Assembly: GCF_005048855.1 (NCBI RefSeq)
Contig: NZ_SUME01000001.1
Location: 496,001-560,000 of the forward strand
Length of the DNA: 64,000 nt
Origin: Sphingobacterium olei
GTDB taxonomy: Bacteria > Bacteroidota > Bacteroidia > Sphingobacteriales > Sphingobacteriaceae
Reading direction: 5' to 3'
Shown: positions 1 to 8,456 of the stretch, piece by piece
Numbering within the stretch: position 1 is the first letter of the stretch
Layout of the letters: every line of letters starts with the position of its first letter
The notes under the pieces: generated by a model
Seen by the model: only the letters and a program-made list of their open reading frames with translations
The model's database searches: none
What the model was told of the DNA's origin: nothing
Translations under genes and position numbers: made by a program

Positions 1-1115
1 TGTTAAATGCCAATATGAAAACGATCGTATTTGTAAATAATAATGCGGCATCTGCCGGTACTTTAATCTCGTTGGCTTCTGATTACATCTATATGCATAG
101 AGGCGCCTCCTTGGGGGCTGCTAGCGTGGTCAATCAGCAAGGGGAAATTATGCCGGAAAAATACCAATCCTATATGAGAGGATTGATGCGGGCTACAGCT
201 GAGGCAAAGGGACGGGATTCCAAAATGGCAGAAGCTTTTGTCGATCCGAATGTTTCTTTACCGCAATGGAAGGAGGATGGACAGGTTTTAACGTTCACGG
301 CCTCTGAAGCGGTAAAGGCAAATCTTGCCAAAGCACAGGTAAAAGATATGAACGAAATTTTTACGGATCTATCCATTTCCTTACCACAGGTGAGTACTCA
401 CAAATTAACATTTATAGATCGGATTATTGGATTTTTAATTAATCCAATGATTAGCGGTCTGCTTATTATGGGGATAATAGGAGGTATTTATTTCGAATTA
501 CAAACGCCGGGAATTGGTTTTGCATTGGTATTGGCACTTATTTGTGCGACGCTGTTTTTCGCTCCGCTGTATTTACAAGGGCTGGCAGACAATTGGGAGA
601 TTGCTTTATTTGTTATCGGTGTACTATTGCTGGTGTTGGAAGTGTTTGTCGTGCCTGGATTTGGGGCGGCCGGTATACTCGGTATTATATTTGTATTATG
701 TGGATTGGCTTTCGCGATGTTAGCCAATGATTTTTTGGATTTTAAAATTTCTAAACCTGGATTATTAGTGAATTCCTTTTTGATAGTTGTAAGTGCTATG
801 ATATTTTCAGTAGCGCTACTGGTTATTTTTGGTAGAAATATCATGCGGTCGTCGGTATTTAAGCGTTTGGTTTTGGAAGATGAGCAAACTGCTGAGTCGG
901 GCTATACATCATCTGTTCCCAAAGTAAATTTGATCAATAAGAACGGAGTAGCTAAAACCGTTCTCCGCCCGTCGGGTAAAATTGAAATTGATGGGATATG
1001 GTACGAAGCTGTTGCGTTGGATGGTTTTATTGAGGCTGGAGAGCCGATTTATGTCGAAAAACATGAAAACTATAGTTTATTTGTAAGGAGACTTGAAGAT
1101 AAACCAATAGTTTAA
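1..1115 (+). CDS. NfeD-family membrane-bound serine protease (ClpP class), 5' truncated
   Basis: The frame is open to the window edge (codons readable from base 3), so the N-terminus lies outside. What remains is the end of a ClpP-like serine protease domain, with the nucleophile in NNAASAG near base 51. It is followed by four or five hydrophobic segments (about residues 130-280 of the visible part) and a C-terminal soluble domain of the NfeD OB-fold type. Family members are inner-membrane proteases often paired with SPFH/stomatin proteins and linked to membrane quality control. No SPFH gene is downstream. The gene ends in a bidirectional terminator shared with the convergent ABC-F gene. Assignment is by motif and topology; the catalytic lysine region cannot be fully judged because of the truncation. 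Confidence 0.85.
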   Translation, partial: LNANMKTIVFVNNNAASAGTLISLASDYIYMHRGASLGAASVVNQQGEIMPEKYQSYMRGLMRATAEAKGRDSKMAEAFVDPNVSLPQWKEDGQVLTFTASEAVKANLAKAQVKDMNEIFTDLSISLPQVSTHKLTFIDRIIGFLINPMISGLLIMGIIGGIYFELQTPGIGFALVLALICATLFFAPLYLQGLADNWEIALFVIGVLLLVLEVFVVPGFGAAGILGIIFVLCGLAFAMLANDFLDFKISKPGLLVNSFLIVVSAMIFSVALLVIFGRNIMRSSVFKRLVLEDEQTAESGYTSSVPKVNLINKNGVAKTVLRPSGKIEIDGIWYEAVALDGFIEAGEPIYVEKHENYSLFVRRLEDKPIV

Positions 1116-1154
1116 CAAAGAAGCGGCGTGATGTTTTCATGCCGCTTCTTTGTT
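1114..1154. terminator. Bidirectional terminator between nfeD-like and ABC-F genes
   Basis: A 14-bp perfect stem, AACAAAGAAGCGGC with GCCGCTTCTTTGTT, extends by three further pairs around a 7-base loop. It has T-runs on both sides and sits exactly between two convergent stop codons. Confidence 0.85.
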
Positions 1155-3068
1155 TTAAGATTCCAAATCCATTATTTCTTCAGCAAGTTGTTCCCACTTC
1201 TTTTGAAGTTGATCGTATTCGGCTTTAGTAGAGTTATATTTTCGTGTGTTTTCCTGTAATTTTATAGCATCTGAATAGATTTCTTCCTTTGCTAATAATA
1301 TTTCCAAATCCTTTACTTCTTGATCTTTCGACGTGATTTGACTTTCTAGTATAGCAAGTTCTTTATTTTTCTTTTGCAGAAGCTTTGTTCTGTCCTCAGA
1401 GGGTGCAATTTTTTCTTTTTTAGGTTCTTCCTTAACTACCTTTTTCTCTGTCTTATCAGAAGGTTTGATATCACGTTTTGCGTTCCATTCTTCATATTCT
1501 TGATATGTACCGGGATATTCCTTGATTTCTTTATCTTCAATAAACCAAATTTTATTGGCTACATTATCTAGGAAATAACGATCGTGAGATACGACAATCA
1601 ACGTGCCTTCATATTGTTGTAATGCCTGAATAAGGATATTTACGGATTGCATATCCAAATGATTGGTGGGCTCATCAAGTGCGAGGAAGTTAGCGTCTGC
1701 TGTTAAGGCTTTGGCTAATGCTACTCTCGATTTTTCTCCTCCTGAAAGTACTTTTATCTTTTTGAAAGCATCATCTCCCGAGAATAGAAAACAACCAAGG
1801 ATTGAGCGCAGTTCTGTCTCCGTATGTTTGGGAGCGAAGGCTTGCAACTCACTGATAATGGTGTTTTCGAGGTGGAGTGCTTCTAATTGATGCTGTGCAA
1901 AGAACGTTTGAGAGACATTATGACCATGCTCTGATTTTCCTTCATATTCTGAATCAGCACCTGCAACGATCCGCAATAGTGTGGATTTCCCTTTACCATT
2001 GGCTCCGATCAAAGCAATTTTATCGCCCTTTTCGATTATTCCTCCAGTATTTCTTAAGATTTCTAGATTAGGATATGATTTAGAAATATTTTCCAGTGTA
2101 ACCACGTGTCTTCCGGAAGGCTTTGAAAACTTGAAACTGAAGTTGACGGTAGGATTATCATCATCTACATCTTCTACTCGCTCCATCTTATCCAAAGCCT
2201 TGATACGAGACTGCGCCATTTTTGCTTTGGAAGCTTTTGCACGAAAGCGCTCGATCAAGCGTTCTTCTTGTTTGATCTTAGCTTGTTGATTTTTGAATTG
2301 ATTGGACTGAATTTCGCTCCGTAGCATTTTCTCTTCCAAATAGAAGCTGTAGTTTCCGGCATAAAGAGTTAATTTTCCTTTACGAGACTCTACGGTTTTC
2401 TTAATGATACGATCTAAGAAATATCTATCGTGAGAAACTATGACAATTGCACCTTCAAAGGCTTGTAAGTAGTTTTCTAACCATTTGATAGAAGGTAAAT
2501 CCATGTGATTGGTAGGTTCATCCAACAAAAGTATATCGGGGGTTTGGAGTAGTATCCTGGCCAACATGACACGCATACGCCAGCCCCCAGAAAAAGTAGC
2601 TAAAGGTCTTTTCTGCTCTTCCTCTGAAAAACCTAAACCTGCTAAAATTTCGTGCGCACGGAACTCGATGCTGTATCCATCAAGGGCCTCAAATTCCATT
2701 TGCTTATCACTTAGTTTGTTCAGGATATCATCTGAGTAGTCTGTTTCTAATTTTTTAAGAAGATTCTCTATTTCTGTATGTAATTGATTTTGGCGTTCAA
2801 ATGCCTCCATCGCTACGTGTAGAATGCTTTTGTCAGAATGGTAAGACAATAAGTCTTGGTTTAGATACCCAATTTTTAAGTCTTTGGCCATAGATATAGT
2901 ACCTGACGTAGGTGTATATTGACCGACTATCAATCTTAATAAGGTTGATTTACCAGTACCGTTTGCACCTATTAGCCCTACTTTGTCACCTGGTTTAATA
3001 TGCCAGTTTGCCTCATCATATAATGCCCGAGACCCAATTTCAAATGTTAAGTTATTTATTGATATCAT
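1155..3068 (-). CDS. ABC-F family ATPase (ribosome-associated translation factor)
   Basis: A soluble protein of 637 residues with two ABC ATPase cassettes and no membrane segments, the ABC-F layout. Walker A motifs are GANGTGKST (about residues 34-42) and GANGKGKST in the second half. Signatures are FSGGW and LSGGE, and both Walker B motifs continue into DEPTNH. A linker rich in K, R and A (residues about 240-300) and a charged C-terminal coiled coil (about 540-637) fit the Uup/YheS-like branch. Known members bind the ribosomal E site and relieve stalled translation or give antibiotic resistance; which role applies here cannot be told. The ATG at 3066-3068 was chosen over an upstream alternative because it lies 8 bases after a TAnnTTTG box and begins with the typical MISINNLTF. 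Confidence 0.92.
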   Translation of the reverse strand: MISINNLTFEIGSRALYDEANWHIKPGDKVGLIGANGTGKSTLLRLIVGQYTPTSGTISMAKDLKIGYLNQDLLSYHSDKSILHVAMEAFERQNQLHTEIENLLKKLETDYSDDILNKLSDKQMEFEALDGYSIEFRAHEILAGLGFSEEEQKRPLATFSGGWRMRVMLARILLQTPDILLLDEPTNHMDLPSIKWLENYLQAFEGAIVIVSHDRYFLDRIIKKTVESRKGKLTLYAGNYSFYLEEKMLRSEIQSNQFKNQQAKIKQEERLIERFRAKASKAKMAQSRIKALDKMERVEDVDDDNPTVNFSFKFSKPSGRHVVTLENISKSYPNLEILRNTGGIIEKGDKIALIGANGKGKSTLLRIVAGADSEYEGKSEHGHNVSQTFFAQHQLEALHLENTIISELQAFAPKHTETELRSILGCFLFSGDDAFKKIKVLSGGEKSRVALAKALTADANFLALDEPTNHLDMQSVNILIQALQQYEGTLIVVSHDRYFLDNVANKIWFIEDKEIKEYPGTYQEYEEWNAKRDIKPSDKTEKKVVKEEPKKEKIAPSEDRTKLLQKKNKELAILESQITSKDQEVKDLEILLAKEEIYSDAIKLQENTRKYNSTKAEYDQLQKKWEQLAEEIMDLES

Positions 3069-3076
3069 TTCGGATG

Positions 3077-3084
3077 CAAAAGTA
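3077..3084 (-). promoter_or_regulatory. -7 box of the ABC-F gene
   Basis: TACTTTTG on the minus strand matches the Bacteroidota TAnnTTTG element and ends 8 bases before the ATG, implying a leader of only a few bases. No clear TTTG -33 element is visible. Confidence 0.6.
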
Positions 3085-3106
3085 ATGAAATTTCTTCTTC
3101 TTTGGC

Positions 3107-3114
3107 TACCTTTG
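3107..3114 (+). promoter_or_regulatory. -7 box of pyrD
   Basis: TACCTTTG matches TAnnTTTG and ends 5 bases before the pyrD ATG at 3120. Transcription would start at about the start codon. Confidence 0.6.
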
Positions 3115-3119
3115 CACAT

Positions 3120-4151
3120 ATGTATAAATTAGTTAAACCTTTGTTCTTTACGATGAACCCTGAAAAGGCGCATCACACGGTTACTGGAGGATTAAAAACG
3201 TTTTCAAAAGTTTGGGGTTCCAAAGCGTTATTGAAAGCCATATATACGGTAGAAGATCCGAAACTGGAAAGAGAGGTTTTTGGACTGAAGTTTAAAAATC
3301 CAGTTGGTCTGGCTGCTGGTTTCGATAAAAATGCAGAGTACATTGAAGATATGGCCAAATTTGGTTTTGGTTTTATCGAAATAGGAACGGTAACACCTAA
3401 ACCTCAACCGGGAAACGATAAGCCTAGGATGTTTCGTCTGGTAACAGATGAAGCCTTGATCAATAGGATGGGATTTAACAATCAGGGCGCTGATGTGGCA
3501 GCCGGTAGATTGAAATATTTGAAAAATCGGGATGGCGTAATCATCGGAGGTAATATCGGCAAGAATAAGATTACACCTAACGAGGAAGCAATAAACGATT
3601 ATATCTATTGTTTTCACGCATTGTACGACTATGTGGATTATTTTGTAGTGAATGTAAGTTCGCCGAATACACCGGGATTACGCGATTTGCAGGAGAAAGA
3701 GCCGTTGAAACATATTTTGAATACGTTACAGGATTTAAACAATAAAAAAGAAAAAGCAAAGCCAATTTTATTGAAAATTGCACCCGATTTGACGGAAAGC
3801 CAGTTGGATGATATCGTGGAGATCGTATTGGAAACAAAGATTGCGGGGGTAATAGCTACAAATACAACGATATCTCGTGATGGATTGAAAAGTGACCCAA
3901 CTTTGGTCGCAGAAATGGGAGGGATAAGCGGCAGGCCGCTAACAAAACGTGCAACAGAGGTGATCCGTTATCTTTCTATAAAATCCAATAAAGCCTTTCC
4001 TATTGTTGGCGTGGGCGGAATCCATTCTGCAGCGGATGCGATAGAAAAGTTGGATGCCGGCGCTTCTTTAATTCAATTATATACTGGATTTATTTACGAA
4101 GGTCCCGGGTTGATCAGAGATATCTGTAAGAAATTGATAAAAAATAATTAA
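3120..4151 (+). CDS. pyrD: Dihydroorotate dehydrogenase (quinone), class 2
   Basis: Oxidises dihydroorotate to orotate in pyrimidine synthesis, passing electrons from FMN to membrane quinone. The protein has 343 residues, as expected for class 2. The N-terminal helices ([17 protein letters not shown]) form the membrane-associated quinone tunnel. The motif [14 protein letters not shown] is the substrate/FMN region. The catalytic serine lies in [11 protein letters not shown] (about residue 179), where class 1 enzymes have cysteine. FMN phosphate-binding glycines are seen in VGVGGI and the C-terminal LYTGF. A TTG start six codons upstream is possible, but the ATG at 3120 fits the family and the nearby -7 box. 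The gene stands alone, divergent from the ABC-F gene. Confidence 0.95.
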   Translation: MYKLVKPLFFTMNPEKAHHTVTGGLKTFSKVWGSKALLKAIYTVEDPKLEREVFGLKFKNPVGLAAGFDKNAEYIEDMAKFGFGFIEIGTVTPKPQPGNDKPRMFRLVTDEALINRMGFNNQGADVAAGRLKYLKNRDGVIIGGNIGKNKITPNEEAINDYIYCFHALYDYVDYFVVNVSSPNTPGLRDLQEKEPLKHILNTLQDLNNKKEKAKPILLKIAPDLTESQLDDIVEIVLETKIAGVIATNTTISRDGLKSDPTLVAEMGGISGRPLTKRATEVIRYLSIKSNKAFPIVGVGGIHSAADAIEKLDAGASLIQLYTGFIYEGPGLIRDICKKLIKNN

Positions 4152-4188
4152 TATCTAGGGCATCACATTGATGCCCTAGATATTAATT
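4146..4188. terminator. 20-bp perfect hairpin between pyrD and ppk2
   Basis: The arms AATTAATATCTAGGGCATCA and its exact complement surround a 3-base loop (CAT), and the stem includes the pyrD stop codon. It lies between convergent genes and probably terminates both, although the T-run is short. Confidence 0.75.
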
Positions 4189-4200
4189 GAGAAATGACGT

Positions 4201-5079
4201 CTATTTTTCGGATTCTAATCGTTTTCTATAGGTATGTATATGTTTTTCAATATCTTCAGCTAGTTCGGGATATTGAATGTCTTTATAGTTTTTGAGCTCG
4301 TCCAAGATTGTTTTGGCGACTAAGTAACGACTGATGTCTTTGTTGTCTGCAGGGATTATATACCATGGGGCATTCGATTTTGAAGTACGCTGAATGGCTT
4401 CTTGATAACTTTCCATATACTTGTCCCAAAGTTCGCGCTCTTCTAAGTCGCCAGGTGAAAATTTCCAATTGTGATCTTCTTTTTCTAATCTTCTTAACAA
4501 TCTTTTTTTCTGCTCCCCTTTGCTGAGGTGTAAGTAAAACTTAAAAATTATTGTTCCATTTGCCGATATATGCTCTTCAAAATTGTTGATTTGTTTGTAT
4601 CTCTTTTCCCAAAAATCTTTAGGAAGATCTTCTGTTTTTTTGATTTCAGGCATATTTTCATTTAAGAGGTATTTGGGGTGTACACGAGTTACTAATACAT
4701 TTTCATAATGTGTACGGTTGAACACACCGAATTTCCCTTTTTCGGGTAATGCTATTACATGCCTCCATAAGTAGTCGTGCTGTAATTCCTTATTGCTGGG
4801 TGTTTTAAAACTACTCACCACTACTCCTCGTGCATTGAATTTTTCAAATACTTCCCGGATGAGCGAATCTTTACCTGCCGTATCCATGCCTTGTAGACAG
4901 ATAAGTACACTATATCGATTATGGGCGTACATCACATCTTGGAGTTGAGCAAGTTCTTTCCGTATGCGTTTTAATTCTTTTTTCGCCTCTTCAGGTGCTA
5001 TGGATTTACTGATATCTGTTGGATAATGTTCCATGTTGAATTTACTATCCGCTGTTAGTTGCTTTTTTAATCCGCTCAT
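4201..5079 (-). CDS. ppk2: Polyphosphate kinase 2 family protein
   Basis: A cytosolic P-loop kinase that transfers phosphate between polyphosphate and nucleotides. At 292 residues it is a single-domain PPK2. It shows Walker A GMDTAGKDS (about residues 65-73), the family block VVVSSFKTPSNKEL, the lid region YLWRHVIALPEKG and the NRTHYENVLVTRVHP motif. LSKGEQKKRLLRRLE and WKFSPGDLEER follow, as in PPK2 enzymes of the PA3455/SMc02148 group. Whether it prefers ADP, AMP or both cannot be read off with certainty. It is monocistronic, converges on pyrD, and its upstream region also holds the divergent satD promoter. Confidence 0.9.
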   Translation of the reverse strand: MSGLKKQLTADSKFNMEHYPTDISKSIAPEEAKKELKRIRKELAQLQDVMYAHNRYSVLICLQGMDTAGKDSLIREVFEKFNARGVVVSSFKTPSNKELQHDYLWRHVIALPEKGKFGVFNRTHYENVLVTRVHPKYLLNENMPEIKKTEDLPKDFWEKRYKQINNFEEHISANGTIIFKFYLHLSKGEQKKRLLRRLEKEDHNWKFSPGDLEERELWDKYMESYQEAIQRTSKSNAPWYIIPADNKDISRYLVAKTILDELKNYKDIQYPELAEDIEKHIHTYRKRLESEK

Positions 5080-5150
5080 AATGTTATAACTTGATGTTAC
5101 AAGATATTGTTTTTGTGTTAATTTTTAAAATTTATCTCTGTTGTTATATA

Positions 5151-5169
5151 TTATCAAAATCAGTGATAA
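5151..5169. promoter_or_regulatory. Distal operator palindrome upstream of satD
   Basis: TTATCA-N7-TGATAA, continued by TTA on the right. It matches the proximal site at 5204-5222 in both half-sites and spacer length. The two centres are 53 bp apart, about five helical turns, which would suit cooperative binding. The binding protein is not proven; SatD itself is a candidate. Confidence 0.6.
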
Positions 5170-5186
5170 TTATGATTATTATTAAT

Positions 5187-5218
5187 TTTGATGATATTGC
5201 TAATTATCACTATATTTG
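5187..5218 (+). promoter_or_regulatory. satD promoter, TTTG-N20-TATATTTG
   Basis: TTTG at 5187-5190 and TATATTTG at 5211-5218 form a near-ideal Bacteroidota promoter, with the -7 box 18 bases before the ATG at 5237. The -7 box lies inside the proximal operator. Confidence 0.7.
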
Positions 5219-5222
5219 ATAA
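5204..5222. promoter_or_regulatory. Proximal operator palindrome over the satD -7 box
   Basis: TTATCA-N7-TGATAA, the second copy of the upstream palindrome. Its right half overlaps the TATATTTG -7 box, so a protein bound here should block RNA polymerase. Confidence 0.65.
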
Positions 5223-5236
5223 TAATATTAGATGAA

Positions 5237-5842
5237 ATGGAAAGAATTTACGCTATAGTAACCGGTGATATTGTCAAATCGAGAAATCATAATGCCAAAG
5301 TCTGGCTACCTGTACTGGAAAATTCGCTTGAAGAATATTCTACTAATTTTGATATATTTAGAGGGGATAGTTTTCAGGCGGAAGTTGAATTAGAAAAAAG
5401 TTTCGAAATATTGTTTTATATTAAAGCTAAAATTAAGAGCATAAGCCAGCTTGATGTAAGACTTGGATTAGGTTTTGGCAGCATTGAAAATTTAGATAAA
5501 CACATTAAAAATTCTACTGGAGAAGCATTTATAAATTCAGGAGAAGCATTTGATGAATTGAAAAAGGAATTAATGAATATGCAATCTCCTTGGAGGGAGT
5601 GGGATGTCCCGATCAATTTAATGTTGCAACTATCAACCGAATTAGCCAATAAATGGACTGAAAATATGGCTGAAAGCGTGGCTGCAACATTCGAGAATCC
5701 GTTAGCAAATCAACAGGAATTAGCTAATATATTACATCGGAAATATCAAAGTCAGGTTAGCACTGAACTGAATAAAGCTAGCTTTATGAAAATCAAGAAA
5801 GTAATCGAATATTGTACTCATGAATTATTAAAGCAATGTTAA
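5237..5842 (+). CDS. satD: SatD family protein with C-terminal HTH-like segment
   Basis: A 201-residue protein that opens with the SatD hallmark YAIVTGDIVKSR and carries FRGDSFQ (about residues 45-52) and LGFG. SatD proteins are named from a Streptococcus acid-tolerance locus and their biochemical role is not settled. The last 50 residues (NQQELANILHRKYQSQVS onward) look like a helix-turn-helix of the sigma-region-4 or MarR kind, so the protein may bind DNA; this is inference. ATG 5237 was chosen over a TTG 21 bases upstream because the TTG lies in the -7 box. The stop overlaps the next gene by 7 bases, so the two are translationally coupled. Confidence 0.8.
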   Translation: MERIYAIVTGDIVKSRNHNAKVWLPVLENSLEEYSTNFDIFRGDSFQAEVELEKSFEILFYIKAKIKSISQLDVRLGLGFGSIENLDKHIKNSTGEAFINSGEAFDELKKELMNMQSPWREWDVPINLMLQLSTELANKWTENMAESVAATFENPLANQQELANILHRKYQSQVSTELNKASFMKIKKVIEYCTHELLKQC

Positions 5843-6564
5843 CCGTATTTTTAAAATTATTACTTTGCCATATATTGGGAGATTTTGTTCTACAGCCAAA
5901 ATCATGGGTAGCTAAACGTAAAGATAAAATCGGGTATTTGTTTTTACATGTGGCTACACACCTGTTTTTACTCACTACACTTTTTAGTAACGATTTAGAA
6001 AACTGGTGGCCTAATGTATTGTTTATTACTTTTGGGCATCTGGCAATAGACAGCCTGAAGATTTGGTGGGAGCGAATGTGGCCTTATATGCCTGTGCTCT
6101 TATTCATTGTTGATCAAATTTTGCATATCGCGTTATTAGTTGCAGTTATTGTACATGTGTATGGTATTCCGGATCAATGGGGACAATTGTTTTTCACAGA
6201 TAGATCGCTTCTTTATCTAATCGCCTTTCTACTGGTGACAACAGTAAGCCCTATTTTCTTGCGTGTCTTTTTTAGTAAATGGAATAAGGAAAACGATTTT
6301 TATACGAAGCGAAAAGATACGTTAATGGACGCCGGGATGTTGATAGGCATAATGGAAAGATTAATCATCGTATTGTTTATTCAGGTCGGTTTTCTTTCCG
6401 GAATTGGTTTTTTGCTGGCAGCGAAATCTATCTTCCGTTTCGGAGATTTGACCAATGCGAGGGATACTAAATTTACTGAATATATATTGGTGGGTACACT
6501 TGCAAGTTTTGTGATAGCAATAGCTATCGGATATGGCTTAAGATTTAGCTTACAGTTTGTTTAA
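5836..6564 (+). CDS. DUF3307 family membrane protein
   Basis: A 242-residue polytopic protein with about six to seven hydrophobic segments. The N-terminal block LLCHILGDFVLQP followed by LFLHVATHL and FGHLAIDSLK carries the conserved His/Asp residues typical of DUF3307. No biochemical function is established for the family. It overlaps satD by 7 bases. The association of DUF3307 with SatD recurs in Bacteroidota (recalled, not checked here). The pair is probably controlled by the twin operators upstream of satD. Confidence 0.85.
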   Translation: MLTVFLKLLLCHILGDFVLQPKSWVAKRKDKIGYLFLHVATHLFLLTTLFSNDLENWWPNVLFITFGHLAIDSLKIWWERMWPYMPVLLFIVDQILHIALLVAVIVHVYGIPDQWGQLFFTDRSLLYLIAFLLVTTVSPIFLRVFFSKWNKENDFYTKRKDTLMDAGMLIGIMERLIIVLFIQVGFLSGIGFLLAAKSIFRFGDLTNARDTKFTEYILVGTLASFVIAIAIGYGLRFSLQFV

Positions 6565-6634
6565 ATACCATGAAAAATATTAATGAATAACCGAGTTCAC
6601 CTAGACAGGGGCGCTCGCGAAGTAACTTATATGT

Positions 6635-7801
6635 ATGAAAAATAAAGTAACATTATTTTTTTTGTTCATTCTTTTGGGACATTTAGCTATTGCTCAGGAT
6701 ATTGTGGCGGATGGAATAAAGTCCATTGCAGAAAAATATAATGCCATAGGAATCGCATATGCGGTTGTAAAAAAGAATAAAATTATTAAAACAGGCGCCA
6801 TCGGTTATAAGAATTTGGAAACAAAAGAATCTTTAAATTCGGAAAACTTGTTCCGGATAGCATCCATTTCAAAATCATTTACAGCGACTGCGTTAATGCA
6901 GCTTGTGGAAAATGGAGAAATTTCGCTAGATGATGACTTTGGAGATTTAGTTGGTTTTCCTGTTCGTAACCCCGCATTTCCGGACCAGGTGATTACGCTG
7001 AGGATGGTACTTTCGCATACATCAAGTATTAATGATGCGAATGGATATTTTAACCTGGATGTTATCAATCCGAATAAGAGTTTGGATTGGAGAAAAAGCT
7101 ATAATAGCTATAGCCCCGGCACACAGTACGAATATTGCAATCTGAATTTTAACATGGCGGGTGCCGTATTGGAACGCTTAACAGATAAACGTTTTGATCA
7201 ATACATTAAACAACAAATTTTAGACCCACTAAATCTTGATGCAGGATATTGCGTAGATTCGTTAGATAGTGAGAGATTTGCCTATATATATGAATACGAT
7301 CGTGAATTAGAGCACTTTAAAATTCAGTCTGCGGCTTACAATCCACGTTCTGAGGAAATTAGTAATTACGAATTGGGGTATTCTACACCCGTATTTTCGC
7401 CTACGGGAGGTATGAAAATATCCGTAACAGATCTTGCAAAGTACATGGCTATGCACCTGAATTATGGTAAATATGCTGGCAAACGTATACTGCAAAAAAA
7501 GAGTGTTAAAACCATGCAAACGAAGGTGGCTCATAAAGAAGGATATGGACTTGCATTGTGCGAAGTAGATAATTTTATAGGAAACAAAAAGTTAATAGGA
7601 CATACAGGGTCGGCTTATGGACTTTACAGTTCGATGTTTTTTAGTCCGGAGGAGAAGTTTGGAATTGTTGTAATTACGAATGGCGCGGTTTTGAAGTACG
7701 ATAATGGACATGTAGCACTAACCAAAGAAGTGTCTAATTTTCTTTATAATTCTTTAATTGAAAAGCTGCGTGAGGTGCCGATCAATAAAGGAGGCAAATA
7801 A
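6635..7801 (+). CDS. Secreted serine hydrolase, beta-lactamase/penicillin-binding class C fold
   Basis: A 388-residue protein with a signal peptide ending at AIAQ (about residue 21). Catalytic motifs of the class C/esterase superfamily are SISK (Ser-X-X-Lys, about residue 79), Tyr-X-Asn in EYCNLNF, and a C-terminal HTG in GHTGSAYG where true beta-lactamases have KTG. This pattern favours a D-aminopeptidase, esterase or penicillin-binding-like hydrolase acting in the periplasm over a beta-lactamase; the substrate is unknown. It is monocistronic. A separate small secreted protein lies downstream. Confidence 0.88.
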   Translation: MKNKVTLFFLFILLGHLAIAQDIVADGIKSIAEKYNAIGIAYAVVKKNKIIKTGAIGYKNLETKESLNSENLFRIASISKSFTATALMQLVENGEISLDDDFGDLVGFPVRNPAFPDQVITLRMVLSHTSSINDANGYFNLDVINPNKSLDWRKSYNSYSPGTQYEYCNLNFNMAGAVLERLTDKRFDQYIKQQILDPLNLDAGYCVDSLDSERFAYIYEYDRELEHFKIQSAAYNPRSEEISNYELGYSTPVFSPTGGMKISVTDLAKYMAMHLNYGKYAGKRILQKKSVKTMQTKVAHKEGYGLALCEVDNFIGNKKLIGHTGSAYGLYSSMFFSPEEKFGIVVITNGAVLKYDNGHVALTKEVSNFLYNSLIEKLREVPINKGGK

Positions 7802-7932
7802 CGAGTTCATACAAGTTTCATCGCCATAAAAAATAAAAATTTATCTGGATGAAAATAATGGTCGAATGATGATGTTGAAAATATTGGCTTATTTTTTGTA
7901 AATTTAGAATAACTAACTAAAATGTCATTTGT

Positions 7933-8454
7933 ATGAAATATCCATGGATAGATGTAAAAAGAGCCAGTGTTTGTGTCTTCGTGATATTGATATCAGTATA
8001 TGTTCAGGCACAGAGTTTGAATTTAAATGATGTTAGAAGAGATTTTAATAAGGGAGTGAAAAATGAAGATTTGTGCGAAAAATATCATAAAACACTAGAA
8101 AAAGAAGCTGATACTCCGGTTGAAAAGGGATACGAAGCTGCGTTTCATATGTTTATGGCAAAACACACTTCCAATCCTATCAAGAAGATGAGCTATTTTA
8201 ATGGCGGTAAAAAACTGTTGGAAAAACAGATCGCTAATAATCCGAATAACATAGAACTGCGCTTTATTCGATTATGTATTCAGTACTATGTCCCGGGTTA
8301 TTTGGGATATAGTTCAAATGTAGAAGAAGACAAGATGTTTGTTATGAACAACCTATATAAGATGTCGGATGAAAATACCAAAGATATCATATATAACTAC
8401 TTGAAAGGAGCGAAGATGTACAATGAAGAAGAGTTAGCTCTTTTAGGAAGATAG
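7933..8454 (+). CDS. Secreted hypothetical protein, helical
   Basis: A 173-residue protein with a signal peptide (hydrophobic stretch VCVFVILISVYV, cleavage near VQAQ). The mature part is rich in charged helices: NKGVKNEDLCEKYHKTLEK, AAFHMFMAKHTSNPIKKM and NIELRFIRLCIQYYVPGYLGY. This looks like TPR-type helical repeats with a conserved tyrosine-rich turn. Similar proteins with no known role occur in Bacteroidota. Its stop codon is two bases from the end of the convergent transporter gene. No function is assigned. Confidence 0.75.
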   Translation: MKYPWIDVKRASVCVFVILISVYVQAQSLNLNDVRRDFNKGVKNEDLCEKYHKTLEKEADTPVEKGYEAAFHMFMAKHTSNPIKKMSYFNGGKKLLEKQIANNPNNIELRFIRLCIQYYVPGYLGYSSNVEEDKMFVMNNLYKMSDENTKDIIYNYLKGAKMYNEEELALLGR

Positions 8455-8456
8455 AT

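Noticed and set aside
3102..3119. TTG start of pyrD six codons upstream
   Set aside because: It overlaps the -7 box, and the extra residues (ATFAH) are not typical of the family.
6635..7801. Antibiotic beta-lactamase
   Set aside because: The third motif is HTG rather than KTG, which is more typical of esterase and peptidase relatives.
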